Below the pieces are notes generated by a model. The model ran no database searches, was not told the DNA's origin, and saw only the letters and a list, made by a program, of their open reading frames with translations. A DNA stretch of 42,265 bases, taken from positions 1 through 42,265 of IMG/VR virus record IMGVR_UViG_3300048837_000193; one strand, written 5' to 3'. A program made the translations under genes and the position numbers. Shown piece after piece: positions 23,005-30,590 of the stretch. This DNA comes from a virus. Every line of letters starts with the position of its first letter. Position 1 is the stretch's first letter.

Positions 23005-23555
23005 GATGCCTCCTCGGTGGCCAGCCATGCGACGATCGCGTGAGTGGCCGCGATCAGCGGTGCCTCGCCGCAGCCCTGTAGATGGGCGGCCATTCGCCGG
23101 GCGCGGGCCAGATACTCGACCGGAAGTCCCCAGTAGCCATCAACGGCGGCCTTCGTGAAGCCGACCATTTCGCCGTCGCGGACGAGTGCATGGATGTCGG
23201 GATAGTCGCTGTCCGCCAACTCCAGCTCGGGCATCCGCGCGAGGAGCTCCATCGTGCGACTACCGATGAGGCCGGTCGCTGGCCCCGTCGCCCGAGTCGG
23301 GAAGGGGAACTGGGTGTCGCCCGATGGGGTGATCACTTCGGCGGGGATGTCGGTCAGGAGCGCGGTGTCAAGGCACACGAACTTGTCGCTGAGCCATTCA
23401 CGGCCGATATGGGTGAACCGGATCAGCTTGCTGATCGGGGCGCCCTCGTAGTCCGATTCTGGGCAGTAGCCGGCGCAGCAGTCGCAGCACAGTCCGGCGT
23501 GGATCTCGTCCCAGCCGAAAGCGTGAGCGGCGGTGGTCTTGGGCGTGGTGGTCAC
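23001..23555 (-). CDS. Hypothetical protein with N-terminal Cys cluster (184 aa)
   Basis: GTG at 23555 in a GTGA overlap. The N-terminal CCDCCAGYC cluster is probably metal-binding. The rest is mixed alpha/beta with GYWGLPVEYLARARRMAAHL near the C terminus. No known family; it belongs to the run of overlapping accessory genes. Confidence 0.62.
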   Translation of the reverse strand: MTTTPKTTAAHAFGWDEIHAGLCCDCCAGYCPESDYEGAPISKLIRFTHIGREWLSDKFVCLDTALLTDIPAEVITPSGDTQFPFPTRATGPATGLIGSRTMELLARMPELELADSDYPDIHALVRDGEMVGFTKAAVDGYWGLPVEYLARARRMAAHLQGCGEAPLIAATHAIVAWLATEEAS

Positions 23556-23956
23556 GATGCCTCCTCGGCTTGTCGGATGGATTGGCGGATGGCCGCGATG
23601 TGCTCGGCGGCTCGGTCTGGCGTGGCGTCGGTCTCGGCACGGCGCTGGCGGTCGCAGGTCAGGCAGGGCAGGGGCTCGCGGTGCTGGTCGCAGCGGCGCT
23701 CTGGTGCCCGTCCGGTGCCCTCGCGGCCCGTCATGCGGTCGAGGGCCGACCAGTGCTCGCCGTCCATGGCGATGACGGCGGGGCTGCGCTGGTCGTGGCG
23801 GTAGGTGGCGCAGTGGATGGCGGCGGCTGCGACCTGGGCCAGTGGTCGCTCGGAGCATCGACGGAGCGCTGCCAGGACGCCGTGCTCGTCCCACTCCTCG
23901 CGGATCTCGTGGACGGTGGCGGCCAGTGCGCGCTCGGCTCGGGTGCGGTCGGTCAT
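23552..23956 (-). CDS. Hypothetical protein with Cys/His motif (134 aa)
   Basis: ATG at 23956, in an ATGA overlap with the replication initiator stop. A helical N terminus (RALAATVHEIREEWDEHG) is followed by a possible zinc site (RRCDQHREPLPCLTC) and a C-terminal helix. Function unknown; coupling to the initiator gene hints at a replication role. Confidence 0.62.
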   Translation of the reverse strand: MTDRTRAERALAATVHEIREEWDEHGVLAALRRCSERPLAQVAAAAIHCATYRHDQRSPAVIAMDGEHWSALDRMTGREGTGRAPERRCDQHREPLPCLTCDRQRRAETDATPDRAAEHIAAIRQSIRQAEEAS

Positions 23957-24492
23957 GCCGTCCTCCCCGGCATGGCATCGGCTCGCGCGTCTGGGTCTGT
24001 AGATGCCATGCCAGACGTGACCACGTATATACCGGGTCGGGTCGGGTCGGGTCGGGTCGGGTCGGGGTGCTGTGACTCACGCGTGACAGACGCGTGACTC
24101 ACGCGTGAGTCACGCTGTGACACATCCTCATGACTAGGGATATCGTCAGGATTCAGACCCGCGCGACGCATGCGACTGCGACGCTGTCGCTCTCGGGACG
24201 CCTCGCGCTTGGCCTCCAACTCGGCGTGAGACGGGTTGTAATCGAGGTAATCGTGGATAACCCAGCCCCTCGGAACGACCTCCCAAAGCCCCGCGAGGAC
24301 GAGCGAATCGACGTACTTCCGGAGCCGCGGGCCGTGCTTCATCTCGGCGATATCGACCTCCGTCACCAGCCCGTCCGTCTCGTCTCTCGCGCACGCGCAC
24401 ATGGCCGTGTGGTGGAGTCGATAGGCGCCGTCCGAGAGGTTCCGGACCTTCCGGTGCTCGGGGTACCTGTCATCGGTCTTCAGCCACGTCAT
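23953..24492 (-). CDS. Winged-helix replication initiator-like protein
   Basis: 179 residues. The start (MTWLKTDDRYPEHRKVRNLSDGAYRL), the KYVDSLVLAGLWE helix and GWVIHDYLDYNPSHAE, followed by an Arg/Lys/Glu helix (EAKREASRERQRRSRMRR), match the winged-helix DNA-binding proteins that start replication in many actinophages. The second half is low in complexity and is encoded by repeats (24033-24115) that look like an origin, as in lambda O. No polymerase or primase is encoded, so host enzymes must be recruited. Confidence 0.78.
   Translation of the reverse strand: MTWLKTDDRYPEHRKVRNLSDGAYRLHHTAMCACARDETDGLVTEVDIAEMKHGPRLRKYVDSLVLAGLWEVVPRGWVIHDYLDYNPSHAELEAKREASRERQRRSRMRRAGLNPDDIPSHEDVSQRDSRVSHASVTRESQHPDPTRPDPTRPGIYVVTSGMASTDPDARADAMPGRTA
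24033..24121. repeat. Origin-like repeat cluster inside the initiator gene
   Basis: Six tandem copies of cgggt (24033-24062) are followed by a direct repeat gtgactcacgcgtga (24072-24086 and 24094-24108, spacing 22 bp), a perfect 24-bp palindrome (24092-24115), and gctgtgac at both edges (24069-24076, 24114-24121). An AT-rich gtatatac lies beside it (24024-24031). Iterons plus palindrome within an initiator gene is the lambda-type origin layout. Confidence 0.6.
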
Positions 24493-24789
24493 TTAGGCCG
24501 CCTCCAGCTCTCTGAGTCGTCGCCATAGGTCGTCCTCGCCGGCGCGGTGAAGCACTCGGTAAAGCGTCAACTCAGGCTTGCCGCGACGGCTCCGGTACCC
24601 GAGGCGGGTGGCGATGCCGCGCAGTGAGTCGCTGCCCATCAGCGTCCGGATCTCCGAGATGGTCTCGCTGATCGGCCGCCCGCGGTCCTCCGTGGGGAGC
24701 CCTGCCCTGACTGCGCGCTTGTAGTGGCGGCGACACATGCCTCGCGCCTGGTGTGGGTCGCTGCAATCTGGATGGGTGCAGGTCTTCAC
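24493..24789 (-). CDS. Small Cys/His-rich DNA-binding-like protein (98 aa)
   Basis: GTG at 24789 follows AGGAGGAG; the stop abuts the initiator start. The N terminus CTHPDCSDPHQARGMCRRHY is the four-ligand zinc motif common in small actinophage proteins. The rest (TISEIRTLMGSDSLRGIATRLGY, KPELTLYRVLHRAG) looks like an HTH. It could act with the initiator. Confidence 0.7.
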   Translation of the reverse strand: MKTCTHPDCSDPHQARGMCRRHYKRAVRAGLPTEDRGRPISETISEIRTLMGSDSLRGIATRLGYRSRRGKPELTLYRVLHRAGEDDLWRRLRELEAA

Positions 24790-24910
24790 GGTCTCCTCCT
24801 GGGGTGTCCCTGGTCGGCGCAGGCGCACTGCCGGCGCTCGGCTGGGACGCTGGGTCTGGTGGTGATGCAGGCGGTGTGGTGAGATGTCAGACACCATCCA
24901 CAGGGGGTGC
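24790..24910. other. 121-bp intergenic leader
   Basis: No supported gene. The minus strand carries an imperfect fold closed by GTCCC/GGGAC, followed by ACACCCCAGGAGGAG and the start of the Cys/His-rich gene. The same GGGACACCCCA string occurs before the helicase-methyltransferase gene. Confidence 0.4.
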
Positions 24911-25384
24911 TCACGGCTGCTCACCTCCGATGATCTTGTGGATCCTCTCGACCGTCTCCCACCAGCACCCGCCACAGTCCGGTTCGCCCTCGTTATCGGG
25001 GTGGCCGTTGTGATCAACCCGGCCCGTGTCCAGCGCTACCGCCATCGCGAGGGACGCCTGTCGGAGTCGCTCTATGGCAGCGTTCCGTTCACGCCAGATC
25101 TCGCCGCATTCGCACTGGACGGACGTGACACCCATCGTCTGCCACCGGTGGACGTTGAGCACCTCGGCCACCGCTTCGACGCTGGGTTGCACGGTCGGCT
25201 GCGCGGGGCGGTCTGGGCGCACCAAGACCATCGCGGGCAGGTGGCAGGGTGCTGGCTCGTCGTTTTCGGAGCGCAAATGCCACTGGCCATCCGCGCCCTT
25301 GGTCATGATGTCGTGGTCTCCGTCCAGCACGGTTGTGCCCTCAGGCAGAGCGTCGAGTTCGGCGGCGGTGGTGATTTCAGACAT
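24911..25384 (-). CDS. Hypothetical protein, paralogue of the gene at 26427-26936
   Basis: 157 residues from ATG 25384. The N-terminal ITTAAELDALPEGTTVLDGD and middle VLVRPDRPAQPTVQPSVEAVAEVL match the sister protein (ITTAAERDAL..., VLYRPDQPTPTVKPSVEGIIEAL). The C terminus has CECGE and CGGC, a probable zinc site. The N-terminal part resembles domains found in many actinophage early proteins; function unknown. Confidence 0.65.
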   Translation of the reverse strand: MSEITTAAELDALPEGTTVLDGDHDIMTKGADGQWHLRSENDEPAPCHLPAMVLVRPDRPAQPTVQPSVEAVAEVLNVHRWQTMGVTSVQCECGEIWRERNAAIERLRQASLAMAVALDTGRVDHNGHPDNEGEPDCGGCWWETVERIHKIIGGEQP

Positions 25385-25788
25385 CAGTACGCCTTCCCAT
25401 GCTTGTGCTCTCGGCCGGCGTTGTAGGCCATCTTCCGAGCCACCACGCCGTCGATATCGACACCGAGGGAGTGCATCGTGTCGAGGGTGCGGATTAGGCA
25501 ATCAGCGAGCTCGACGGCCACACCCTCGGGCTTGCATCGGCCCGTGCAGAGCACGATCCGGGCGTAGTCGGGCCGGTCGTCCGGAAGGCCGTCGCTCGAC
25601 GCAGGGCATCCCTGCTGGTGGACCGGCACGTACTCGTCGGGTCGCCCCGCCCGGTGTTCCTCCAGCGCCTCCGACAGCTCGGAGTGCATCAGGGCGATCT
25701 GCTCACCGAAGTTCCGGTCGTCCTCCCAGAAGCCGTGATCGACGGCGGTCTGGTGGATCTCGGCAGCGAGAGCGTTTAGGTCAGTCAT
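25384..25788 (-). CDS. MazG-like nucleotide pyrophosphohydrolase
   Basis: 134 residues, all-alpha. The EQIALMHSELSEALEEHRAG segment supplies the ExxE of the metal site and VAVELADCLIRTLDTMHSLG supplies ExxD (E-L-A-D). The C-terminal KMAYNAGREHKHGKAY is typical of phage MazG-like proteins. These hydrolyse NTP/dNTPs, and perhaps (p)ppGpp, altering nucleotide pools during infection. ATG overlaps the upstream stop. Confidence 0.85.
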   Translation of the reverse strand: MTDLNALAAEIHQTAVDHGFWEDDRNFGEQIALMHSELSEALEEHRAGRPDEYVPVHQQGCPASSDGLPDDRPDYARIVLCTGRCKPEGVAVELADCLIRTLDTMHSLGVDIDGVVARKMAYNAGREHKHGKAY

Positions 25789-26206
25789 GGCTCAGTTCTC
25801 CTCGGATTTCGGCGGTCAGCCGGCGGGTGGGGCAGGGGTAGTCGTCGGACTCCAGTGGCATGTGGTCCTGCTCTCCACACTCGCCGCAGATCGGGTATCG
25901 GTCGTACTCGGCCCAGCATCCGCATGGGTGGGTCCCCGCCTTGCCGTGACAGTCTGCGCAGATGGGGGTGCGGTCGAAGTTGCGGTTCGCCGGGTAGTGC
26001 AGCGCTTCGATCGGTTCGAGGATCGCGTCCAGGGCGACCGACAGGGCGGCTGCTGCCTGGTGGTGCCAGACCGTCCCTCGCTCACGGCTGTAGTCAGTGC
26101 TCTTGACGATCAGCCACTCGATGTCCCGGTCGAGCGGATCGACATCGCGGTACTCGGCGTCGAAGATCGCCCGCGCCATGGCCTCGACCAGTTCTTCGCG
26201 GATCAC
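25781..26206 (-). CDS. Hypothetical zinc-binding protein (141 aa)
   Basis: An N-terminal helical half (REELVEAMARAIFDAEY, QAAAALSVALDAI) is the pattern of small phage proteins of unknown role; the C-terminal half has three Cys pairs (CADCH, CGCW, CGECG), suggesting two zinc sites. Overlaps both neighbours by 4-8 bp. Confidence 0.62.
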   Translation of the reverse strand: MIREELVEAMARAIFDAEYRDVDPLDRDIEWLIVKSTDYSRERGTVWHHQAAAALSVALDAILEPIEALHYPANRNFDRTPICADCHGKAGTHPCGCWAEYDRYPICGECGEQDHMPLESDDYPCPTRRLTAEIRGELSHD

Positions 26207-26430
26207 GATTCACCGCCTGCCTTGGTGGCGCGCAGTGCTCGGTGACCAACACCGCCGACGAGGCCGCCGAGGATGGCGCCGCAGTCGCAGCGCTTGCCAC
26301 TGCCAGCGAGACTCCATGTTCGGGCCTGCACCACGCAGTCGCAGAAGGGGCAGCGAACATCGGCAGTGGTGCGGCCGTTGCTGCGGGGGTTGTACGAGAC
26401 CAGCTCAGCGAGGCGTGTTTCCTCCATCAC
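26203..26430 (-). CDS. Small zinc-ribbon protein (75 aa)
   Basis: CPFCDC and CDCGA, about 20 residues apart, form a zinc ribbon, followed by a Gly-rich segment (ILGGLVGGVGH). Starts at ATG 26430 (second Met codon follows) in an overlap with the previous gene. Function unknown. Confidence 0.6.
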   Translation of the reverse strand: MMEETRLAELVSYNPRSNGRTTADVRCPFCDCVVQARTWSLAGSGKRCDCGAILGGLVGGVGHRALRATKAGGES

Positions 26431-26936
26431 TCACCGCCTGCCAGGTAGTCGGCCAGCGCCTCGTCCCCGTCGACACCGGAGCGCAGGCAGCAGGATTCCC
26501 ACGCCGCACGCCAGACCTCATCGACCGTCCGGCCGGGGAGCAGTGCGAGGACGGCGCGGGCGTAGGGGCCTGCGCTCGCACGGATGTCCGCAGCTTTCGA
26601 CTCACTCCAGGTCACGCCCCGTTCGGCGTACACCTCAGGAGCGGCCGAGACGAGCGCTTCGATGATGCCCTCCACGCTCGGCTTGACGGTGGGGGTCGGC
26701 TGGTCGGGGCGGTAGAGGACGGTCAGCGGCATCTCCAGCGCCTCGGCCATCTTCCAGTTGTGAACGTCGGGGTAGTCCTCGTGGGGGTAGCTCCAGGCGA
26801 TGAAGTCGCCGCCGTCGTTCTCGACGATGAGCCACGTGTCGCCGTATCGATCCTCGACGCAGGCGGCGCGTGCATTCTCACCGACAGCCATGAGGAGCGC
26901 GTCTCGCTCGGCCGCGGTGGTGATGGTCTCGGTCAT
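26427..26936 (-). CDS. Hypothetical protein (169 aa), paralogue of 24911-25384
   Basis: The N terminus (TETITTAAERDALLMAVGE, then DTWLIVENDGG) and the VLYRPDQPTPTVKPSVEGI segment align with the 157-aa protein. The C-terminal half is different and helical (ARAVLALLPGRTVDEVWRAAW). The two genes are separated by three others, so this is a duplication with divergence or domain reuse. No catalytic motif. Confidence 0.65.
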   Translation of the reverse strand: MTETITTAAERDALLMAVGENARAACVEDRYGDTWLIVENDGGDFIAWSYPHEDYPDVHNWKMAEALEMPLTVLYRPDQPTPTVKPSVEGIIEALVSAAPEVYAERGVTWSESKAADIRASAGPYARAVLALLPGRTVDEVWRAAWESCCLRSGVDGDEALADYLAGGE

Positions 26937-27127
26937 GGCTTGCTCCTGGGTAGGCAGTAGGTGGCGTGCTGGATGGCCTCGGGCTCCTGGAGGAATCGAT
27001 CCCCGCAGTTGAGGCAGCGGTAGTCCCTTGGCTGGCTGGGCTGGCCGGGTCTGCGGCGTCGCAGGTGGGCTGCGAGGACGAGGAGGATGGCGAGACCGGC
27101 GGCGATCGCGAGGACGGTGGCGGTCAC
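26933..27127 (-). CDS. Small membrane-anchored zinc-ribbon protein (64 aa)
   Basis: GTG at 27127 overlaps the stop of the helicase-methyltransferase gene (GTGA). An N-terminal TM helix (residues 4-21) and HLRRRR stop-transfer stretch are followed by a Cys2-His-Cys finger (CLNCGD, then HATYC). The finger would face the cytoplasm. Unknown function. Confidence 0.62.
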   Translation of the reverse strand: MTATVLAIAAGLAILLVLAAHLRRRRPGQPSQPRDYRCLNCGDRFLQEPEAIQHATYCLPRSKP

Positions 27128-29622
27128 GCCACGTCCAGATCGAAGAGCGATGGCATGTCCTGTGCTCGTTCCTCGGCTTCGAGGTACTTCACCGAGTCGA
27201 GGAAGTAGTCGGGGTTGAGTTCGACGCCCCGGCCGCGGCGTCCCATGCGGAGCGCGATCAGCGGCACCGTGCCGAGGCCGGCGAAGGGGTCATAGACCAG
27301 GTCGCCGTCGTTGGAGTAGCGGCGGATCAGCCGCTCGACGATGTCGGTCTGGAGTGGGCAGACGTGGAGTTGGCGTGCCTTCTGGGACTGCTCGCCGTTG
27401 AGGGTGAGCATCCGGTTGATGTCGTGCCACACCTCGGGATGCCACGAGCCGGGAGCCAGGGACATGAAGGTCGCCGGCAGTGCGCCCTTGCCTTCGAGGG
27501 TCTCACCGATCTTGATGTGCGACTCGTAGTCGTAGACCGTGCGGAGGGTCTGCTCGGTGAACAGCCGGCTGCGCTCATCGACTGGCAGCGCGGCCAGTTC
27601 GTCCGGGGTCAGCAGCCGGTCGCCGGACGACCGCCAGAACGCATGCGCGTCGACCTGCCAGCGGGCTCGGGTGTAGGTGGCCTTGTCCTTGGTGACGGGA
27701 GTGTCGGCGTAGCCCTTCGACCGGTCGGTTTGTGGCTTGTGGAAGATCAGGATGTACTCCGGTGAGCCGACGCCCATCTTGGTGGAGTCCTTGGAGTTCT
27801 CAGTCCAGCCCAGGCGGTAGGTCTGGTTGTTCTCGCGGACGACATCGGTGACGACGGTGATCATGCCGAGGTAGTCGAAGCCGTGCTGTTGGCCGTGGAA
27901 CAGCGCCTCGGCGTGGAACGGGCTCACGGTCGGCACGCCGGCGCCGGTGACGTTGCCGAACAGGATCCGGTCCTTGACGTGGCAGGCGTAGATCCGGCCC
28001 GGCGCGAGCACTCGGAACAGTTCGGGCGTCAGGTAGTCCATCTGGGCCCAGAAGTGCGCGTTGTCGTCGGTGTGGCCGAAGTCGTTGTAGCTGGGGGTGT
28101 ACTCGTAGTGGTTGGCGAACGGGATGCTGGTGACGATCAGGTCGACGGAGTTGCTGGGCATCCCGGCCGTCTCGGGCACGGTGTCGTTGTTCGCCAGCAG
28201 CCAGCCCTGCCCGGAGGCTTCGACGCGTTCGATGCCGAGGGAGCGTTCCAGGGCGGCGGCGATATCGGCTCGGGCGAGTCCGTAGGTTTCGATGATTTCG
28301 GTCATGGTGGCGACCAGCTCCTTGTGGCGGGACCACTTCTCGCGGATCGTTTGCACGACCTCGCGTTCGGTGTCGGTGTGGATCAGGTGGATGTGGCAGG
28401 TGCGGGTCTGCCCGAACCGCTGGACGCGGTGGATGGACTGGATCAGGTCGTTGAACTTGAAGGTGAGCCCCACGTAGACGGCCTTGTTGCACTGCTGGAA
28501 GTTCATGCCCTGGCCGAGCATCACCGGCTTGCCGATCAGGGCGACCGTCTCCCGGTTTCGCCAGGCGTGGAGCCGGCGCTCTACCTCGTCGTCGTCCAGC
28601 GAGCCGTACACGGACGAGTAGGTGATGCCGCGTGCCCGGAGCGCCTGCTCGATCGCGGCCTGCTCGGCGTTGAGGTCGCACCACAGGATCACCTGATCCA
28701 GATCGGTGCCGTACCCGTCGAGGATGGCCATAGCTTCGGTGACCCGCTCCGTGATCGACTCCCGCTTCTCGCGGGCGGCGTCCGGGAGCCCCATGGAGAC
28801 GCCGCGGAACAGATGGCCCTGGCCGTCGCGGTCGGTCGGGGTGTCGCCGGGGTTGAAGATGACCTCGTGCCACTCCAGGTCGAGGTCGGGCAGCACGTAG
28901 CCGGCGTCATCGAAGCCGAGGTCGGCCGGCGACTGGAGGAAGATCGACCATGTGTTGAGCCACAGCCAGAACTCGCGGGTCTTGTGCGGATACAGCGTGA
29001 GGTTGTTGGCCTTGGTGGAATCGCGTTGGAACCACCGCGTCAAGGCTGCGCCGGTGTCCATGATGCCGAGGTAGCCGGCGTAGTGGATCAACTCCTTGTG
29101 CCTATTCGGCGACGGGGTCGCGGTTGCGACGAACCGGTACGGCACCCGATCGAACAGCCCAAGGAACTCCTGGTAAGTCTTCGAGCCGTACGACCGCAGC
29201 ACCGACGCCTCATCCAGCGACACCGCGGTGAACCCGTCCACGTCCAGCTTCCGGTCGCGCACCGAGGGATAGGTGGTGAGGTAGATGCCGTCACCGTCGA
29301 GCTGGTCAGTGTGGCGGATGAACCGCACGCCGATGCCGAGCATGGCGGCGTCGTGGGCGAACTCTAGCCGGACGCCGAGCGGCATCACGATCAGCGCCCG
29401 GCCACCCTCGCGGGCCAGGATGAGCCGCAGGGTCTCCAGCTGGATCAGCGTCTTGCCGAGGCCGAACGCCGCGAAGATCGCACGACGGCCACCCTCGACC
29501 GCCCACTTCACGATCGCGCGCTGGTGATCCTTGAGGATCGGGCTGATCTGGTGCGCGTCACATGCGAATCCGAAGCGCTGCGCGATTGGCTTCTTCGCGC
29601 GGCAGAAGTCGAGATAGTCCAC
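27124..29622 (-). CDS. SNF2-type helicase fused to a DNA methyltransferase
   Basis: 832 residues from GTG 29622 (RBS GAGGAGG). Residues 20-440 form a SNF2/SF2 ATPase: motif I AAFGLGKT (51-58), motif II LDEAS (136-140), motif III ATATPSPN (166-173), motif VI QSIHRVQRFGQT (395-406). Residues 480-820 form a permuted (beta-class-like) amino-methyltransferase: motif IV DLIVTSIPF (494-502), SAM-binding DPFAGLGT (778-785) and GRGVELNPDYF. Motif IV is SIPF rather than the usual (D/N/S)PP(Y/F). It probably translocates on DNA and methylates adenine or N4-cytosine, protecting phage DNA or aiding replication. No nuclease domain is visible. The C terminus MPSLFDLD loosely resembles a clamp-binding motif. 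Confidence 0.88.
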   Translation of the reverse strand: MDYLDFCRAKKPIAQRFGFACDAHQISPILKDHQRAIVKWAVEGGRRAIFAAFGLGKTLIQLETLRLILAREGGRALIVMPLGVRLEFAHDAAMLGIGVRFIRHTDQLDGDGIYLTTYPSVRDRKLDVDGFTAVSLDEASVLRSYGSKTYQEFLGLFDRVPYRFVATATPSPNRHKELIHYAGYLGIMDTGAALTRWFQRDSTKANNLTLYPHKTREFWLWLNTWSIFLQSPADLGFDDAGYVLPDLDLEWHEVIFNPGDTPTDRDGQGHLFRGVSMGLPDAAREKRESITERVTEAMAILDGYGTDLDQVILWCDLNAEQAAIEQALRARGITYSSVYGSLDDDEVERRLHAWRNRETVALIGKPVMLGQGMNFQQCNKAVYVGLTFKFNDLIQSIHRVQRFGQTRTCHIHLIHTDTEREVVQTIREKWSRHKELVATMTEIIETYGLARADIAAALERSLGIERVEASGQGWLLANNDTVPETAGMPSNSVDLIVTSIPFANHYEYTPSYNDFGHTDDNAHFWAQMDYLTPELFRVLAPGRIYACHVKDRILFGNVTGAGVPTVSPFHAEALFHGQQHGFDYLGMITVVTDVVRENNQTYRLGWTENSKDSTKMGVGSPEYILIFHKPQTDRSKGYADTPVTKDKATYTRARWQVDAHAFWRSSGDRLLTPDELAALPVDERSRLFTEQTLRTVYDYESHIKIGETLEGKGALPATFMSLAPGSWHPEVWHDINRMLTLNGEQSQKARQLHVCPLQTDIVERLIRRYSNDGDLVYDPFAGLGTVPLIALRMGRRGRGVELNPDYFLDSVKYLEAEERAQDMPSLFDLDVA

Positions 29623-29648
29623 GTCCTGCCTCCTCTCTGATTTGGGGT

Positions 29649-29685
29649 GTCCCGGTGCGCAACCCCCCCAGCAGCACACCGGGAC
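29649..29685 (-). terminator. Stem-loop upstream of the helicase-methyltransferase gene
   Basis: Arms gtcccggtg (29649-29657) and caccgggac (29677-29685), a 9-bp perfect stem with a 19-base loop containing accccccca. It lies 27 bp before the GTG start. Possible attenuator between the recombination genes and the large gene. Confidence 0.5.
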
Positions 29686-29696
29686 GGGATGGGTGG

Positions 29697-30590
29697 TCAG
29701 GTGGTGCTCTGGTCGAGCAGGGATTCGCCGGACTGGGGCCAGGGGTCGGGGCCTTCGGTAGTGGGAGCGGTGACCATCGGGCCGTCTGCGGCGGCTTGAG
29801 CTTCGAGGGATGCCAGGGTGTCGTCCGCGACCGTCTCTGAGCGGTAGGCGTCAGGGTCTTCCTTGCGTGAGATGTAGACCCGGCTGCCGCCGTCGATATT
29901 CAGCGAGCGGAGGAAGCCGTCGAGATTGAATCCGGCTTGGTCCTTGGGGACGATGCCACCGGCCGGCACATTGAAGGCGACGGTGCGCACTCCGGTCACG
30001 ACGGGTCGTCGCGGCTCGCGCAGTTCGATCACTCCGTCGACCTCGTAGGCCAGATCCTTCTCTGCGCGCACCTTCCACGCCTTATCGGTGGTCGGCTTGC
30101 CGTCCTTCATCACCGTCACCTCGTCGTAGCGGGCGGTGAGGATGACCGGGCCGGTGTGGGCGCGGAGGGTGTCGATGATCTTGCGCCACCGCTTCTTCGC
30201 AGCGTTCCACTGGTCCATCGTGATGGTGCCCTTGCCGCGCTTGGAGGCGATCGACTGCTGCTCATCGCCGAGCAGCCCCCACAGCTCCGAGACGGAGTCA
30301 AGGACGATGGCATGCGGCCTGCCGGACATCGGTTCGGCTACTGCAGCCTCGCAGGCGGCGAGGATTCCGGCGTAGCTGCCATCGTGCTCGACGATCTCGT
30401 AGCGGGCACCGGGTAGCGCCCCGTACTGGTCCGCCGATCCCTCGCCGACCTCGATGTAGAGGGTGCGGTCGATGAGATCGGACGCCGAGAATGCCGCGCA
30501 GGCGTACGACTTCCCGGACTTCTGCACGCCGGCGATCAGCAGCATCGGCCACGGGGCCTTCCCGGTCGGCTTCCTTGTGCGCAGGGCCAT
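29697..30590 (-). CDS. RecA-fold ATPase, Sak4-like recombinase
   Basis: 297 residues from ATG 30590 (a GTG at 30593 is the alternative). Walker A GVQKSGKS (about 21-28), Walker B AIVLDSVSELW (about 95-105), and an LTARYDE sensor strand fit the phage AAA_24/Sak4 single-strand annealing ATPases. It directly follows a PDDEXK exonuclease gene, the usual two-component recombination pair. The C-terminal tail is acidic and Pro-rich, as in SSB-binding proteins. Confidence 0.82.
   Translation of the reverse strand: MALRTRKPTGKAPWPMLLIAGVQKSGKSYACAAFSASDLIDRTLYIEVGEGSADQYGALPGARYEIVEHDGSYAGILAACEAAVAEPMSGRPHAIVLDSVSELWGLLGDEQQSIASKRGKGTITMDQWNAAKKRWRKIIDTLRAHTGPVILTARYDEVTVMKDGKPTTDKAWKVRAEKDLAYEVDGVIELREPRRPVVTGVRTVAFNVPAGGIVPKDQAGFNLDGFLRSLNIDGGSRVYISRKEDPDAYRSETVADDTLASLEAQAAADGPMVTAPTTEGPDPWPQSGESLLDQSTT

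Noticed and set aside
24033-24062. CRISPR array or sequencing artefact
   Set aside because: The 5-bp tandem units have no spacers, so not CRISPR. The repeats keep the coding frame and adjoin a non-repetitive palindrome, so simple assembly error is unlikely.
27883-29367. Plus-strand frame of 494 codons opposite the helicase-methyltransferase
   Set aside because: Antisense shadow; the minus frame has all SNF2 and methyltransferase motifs.
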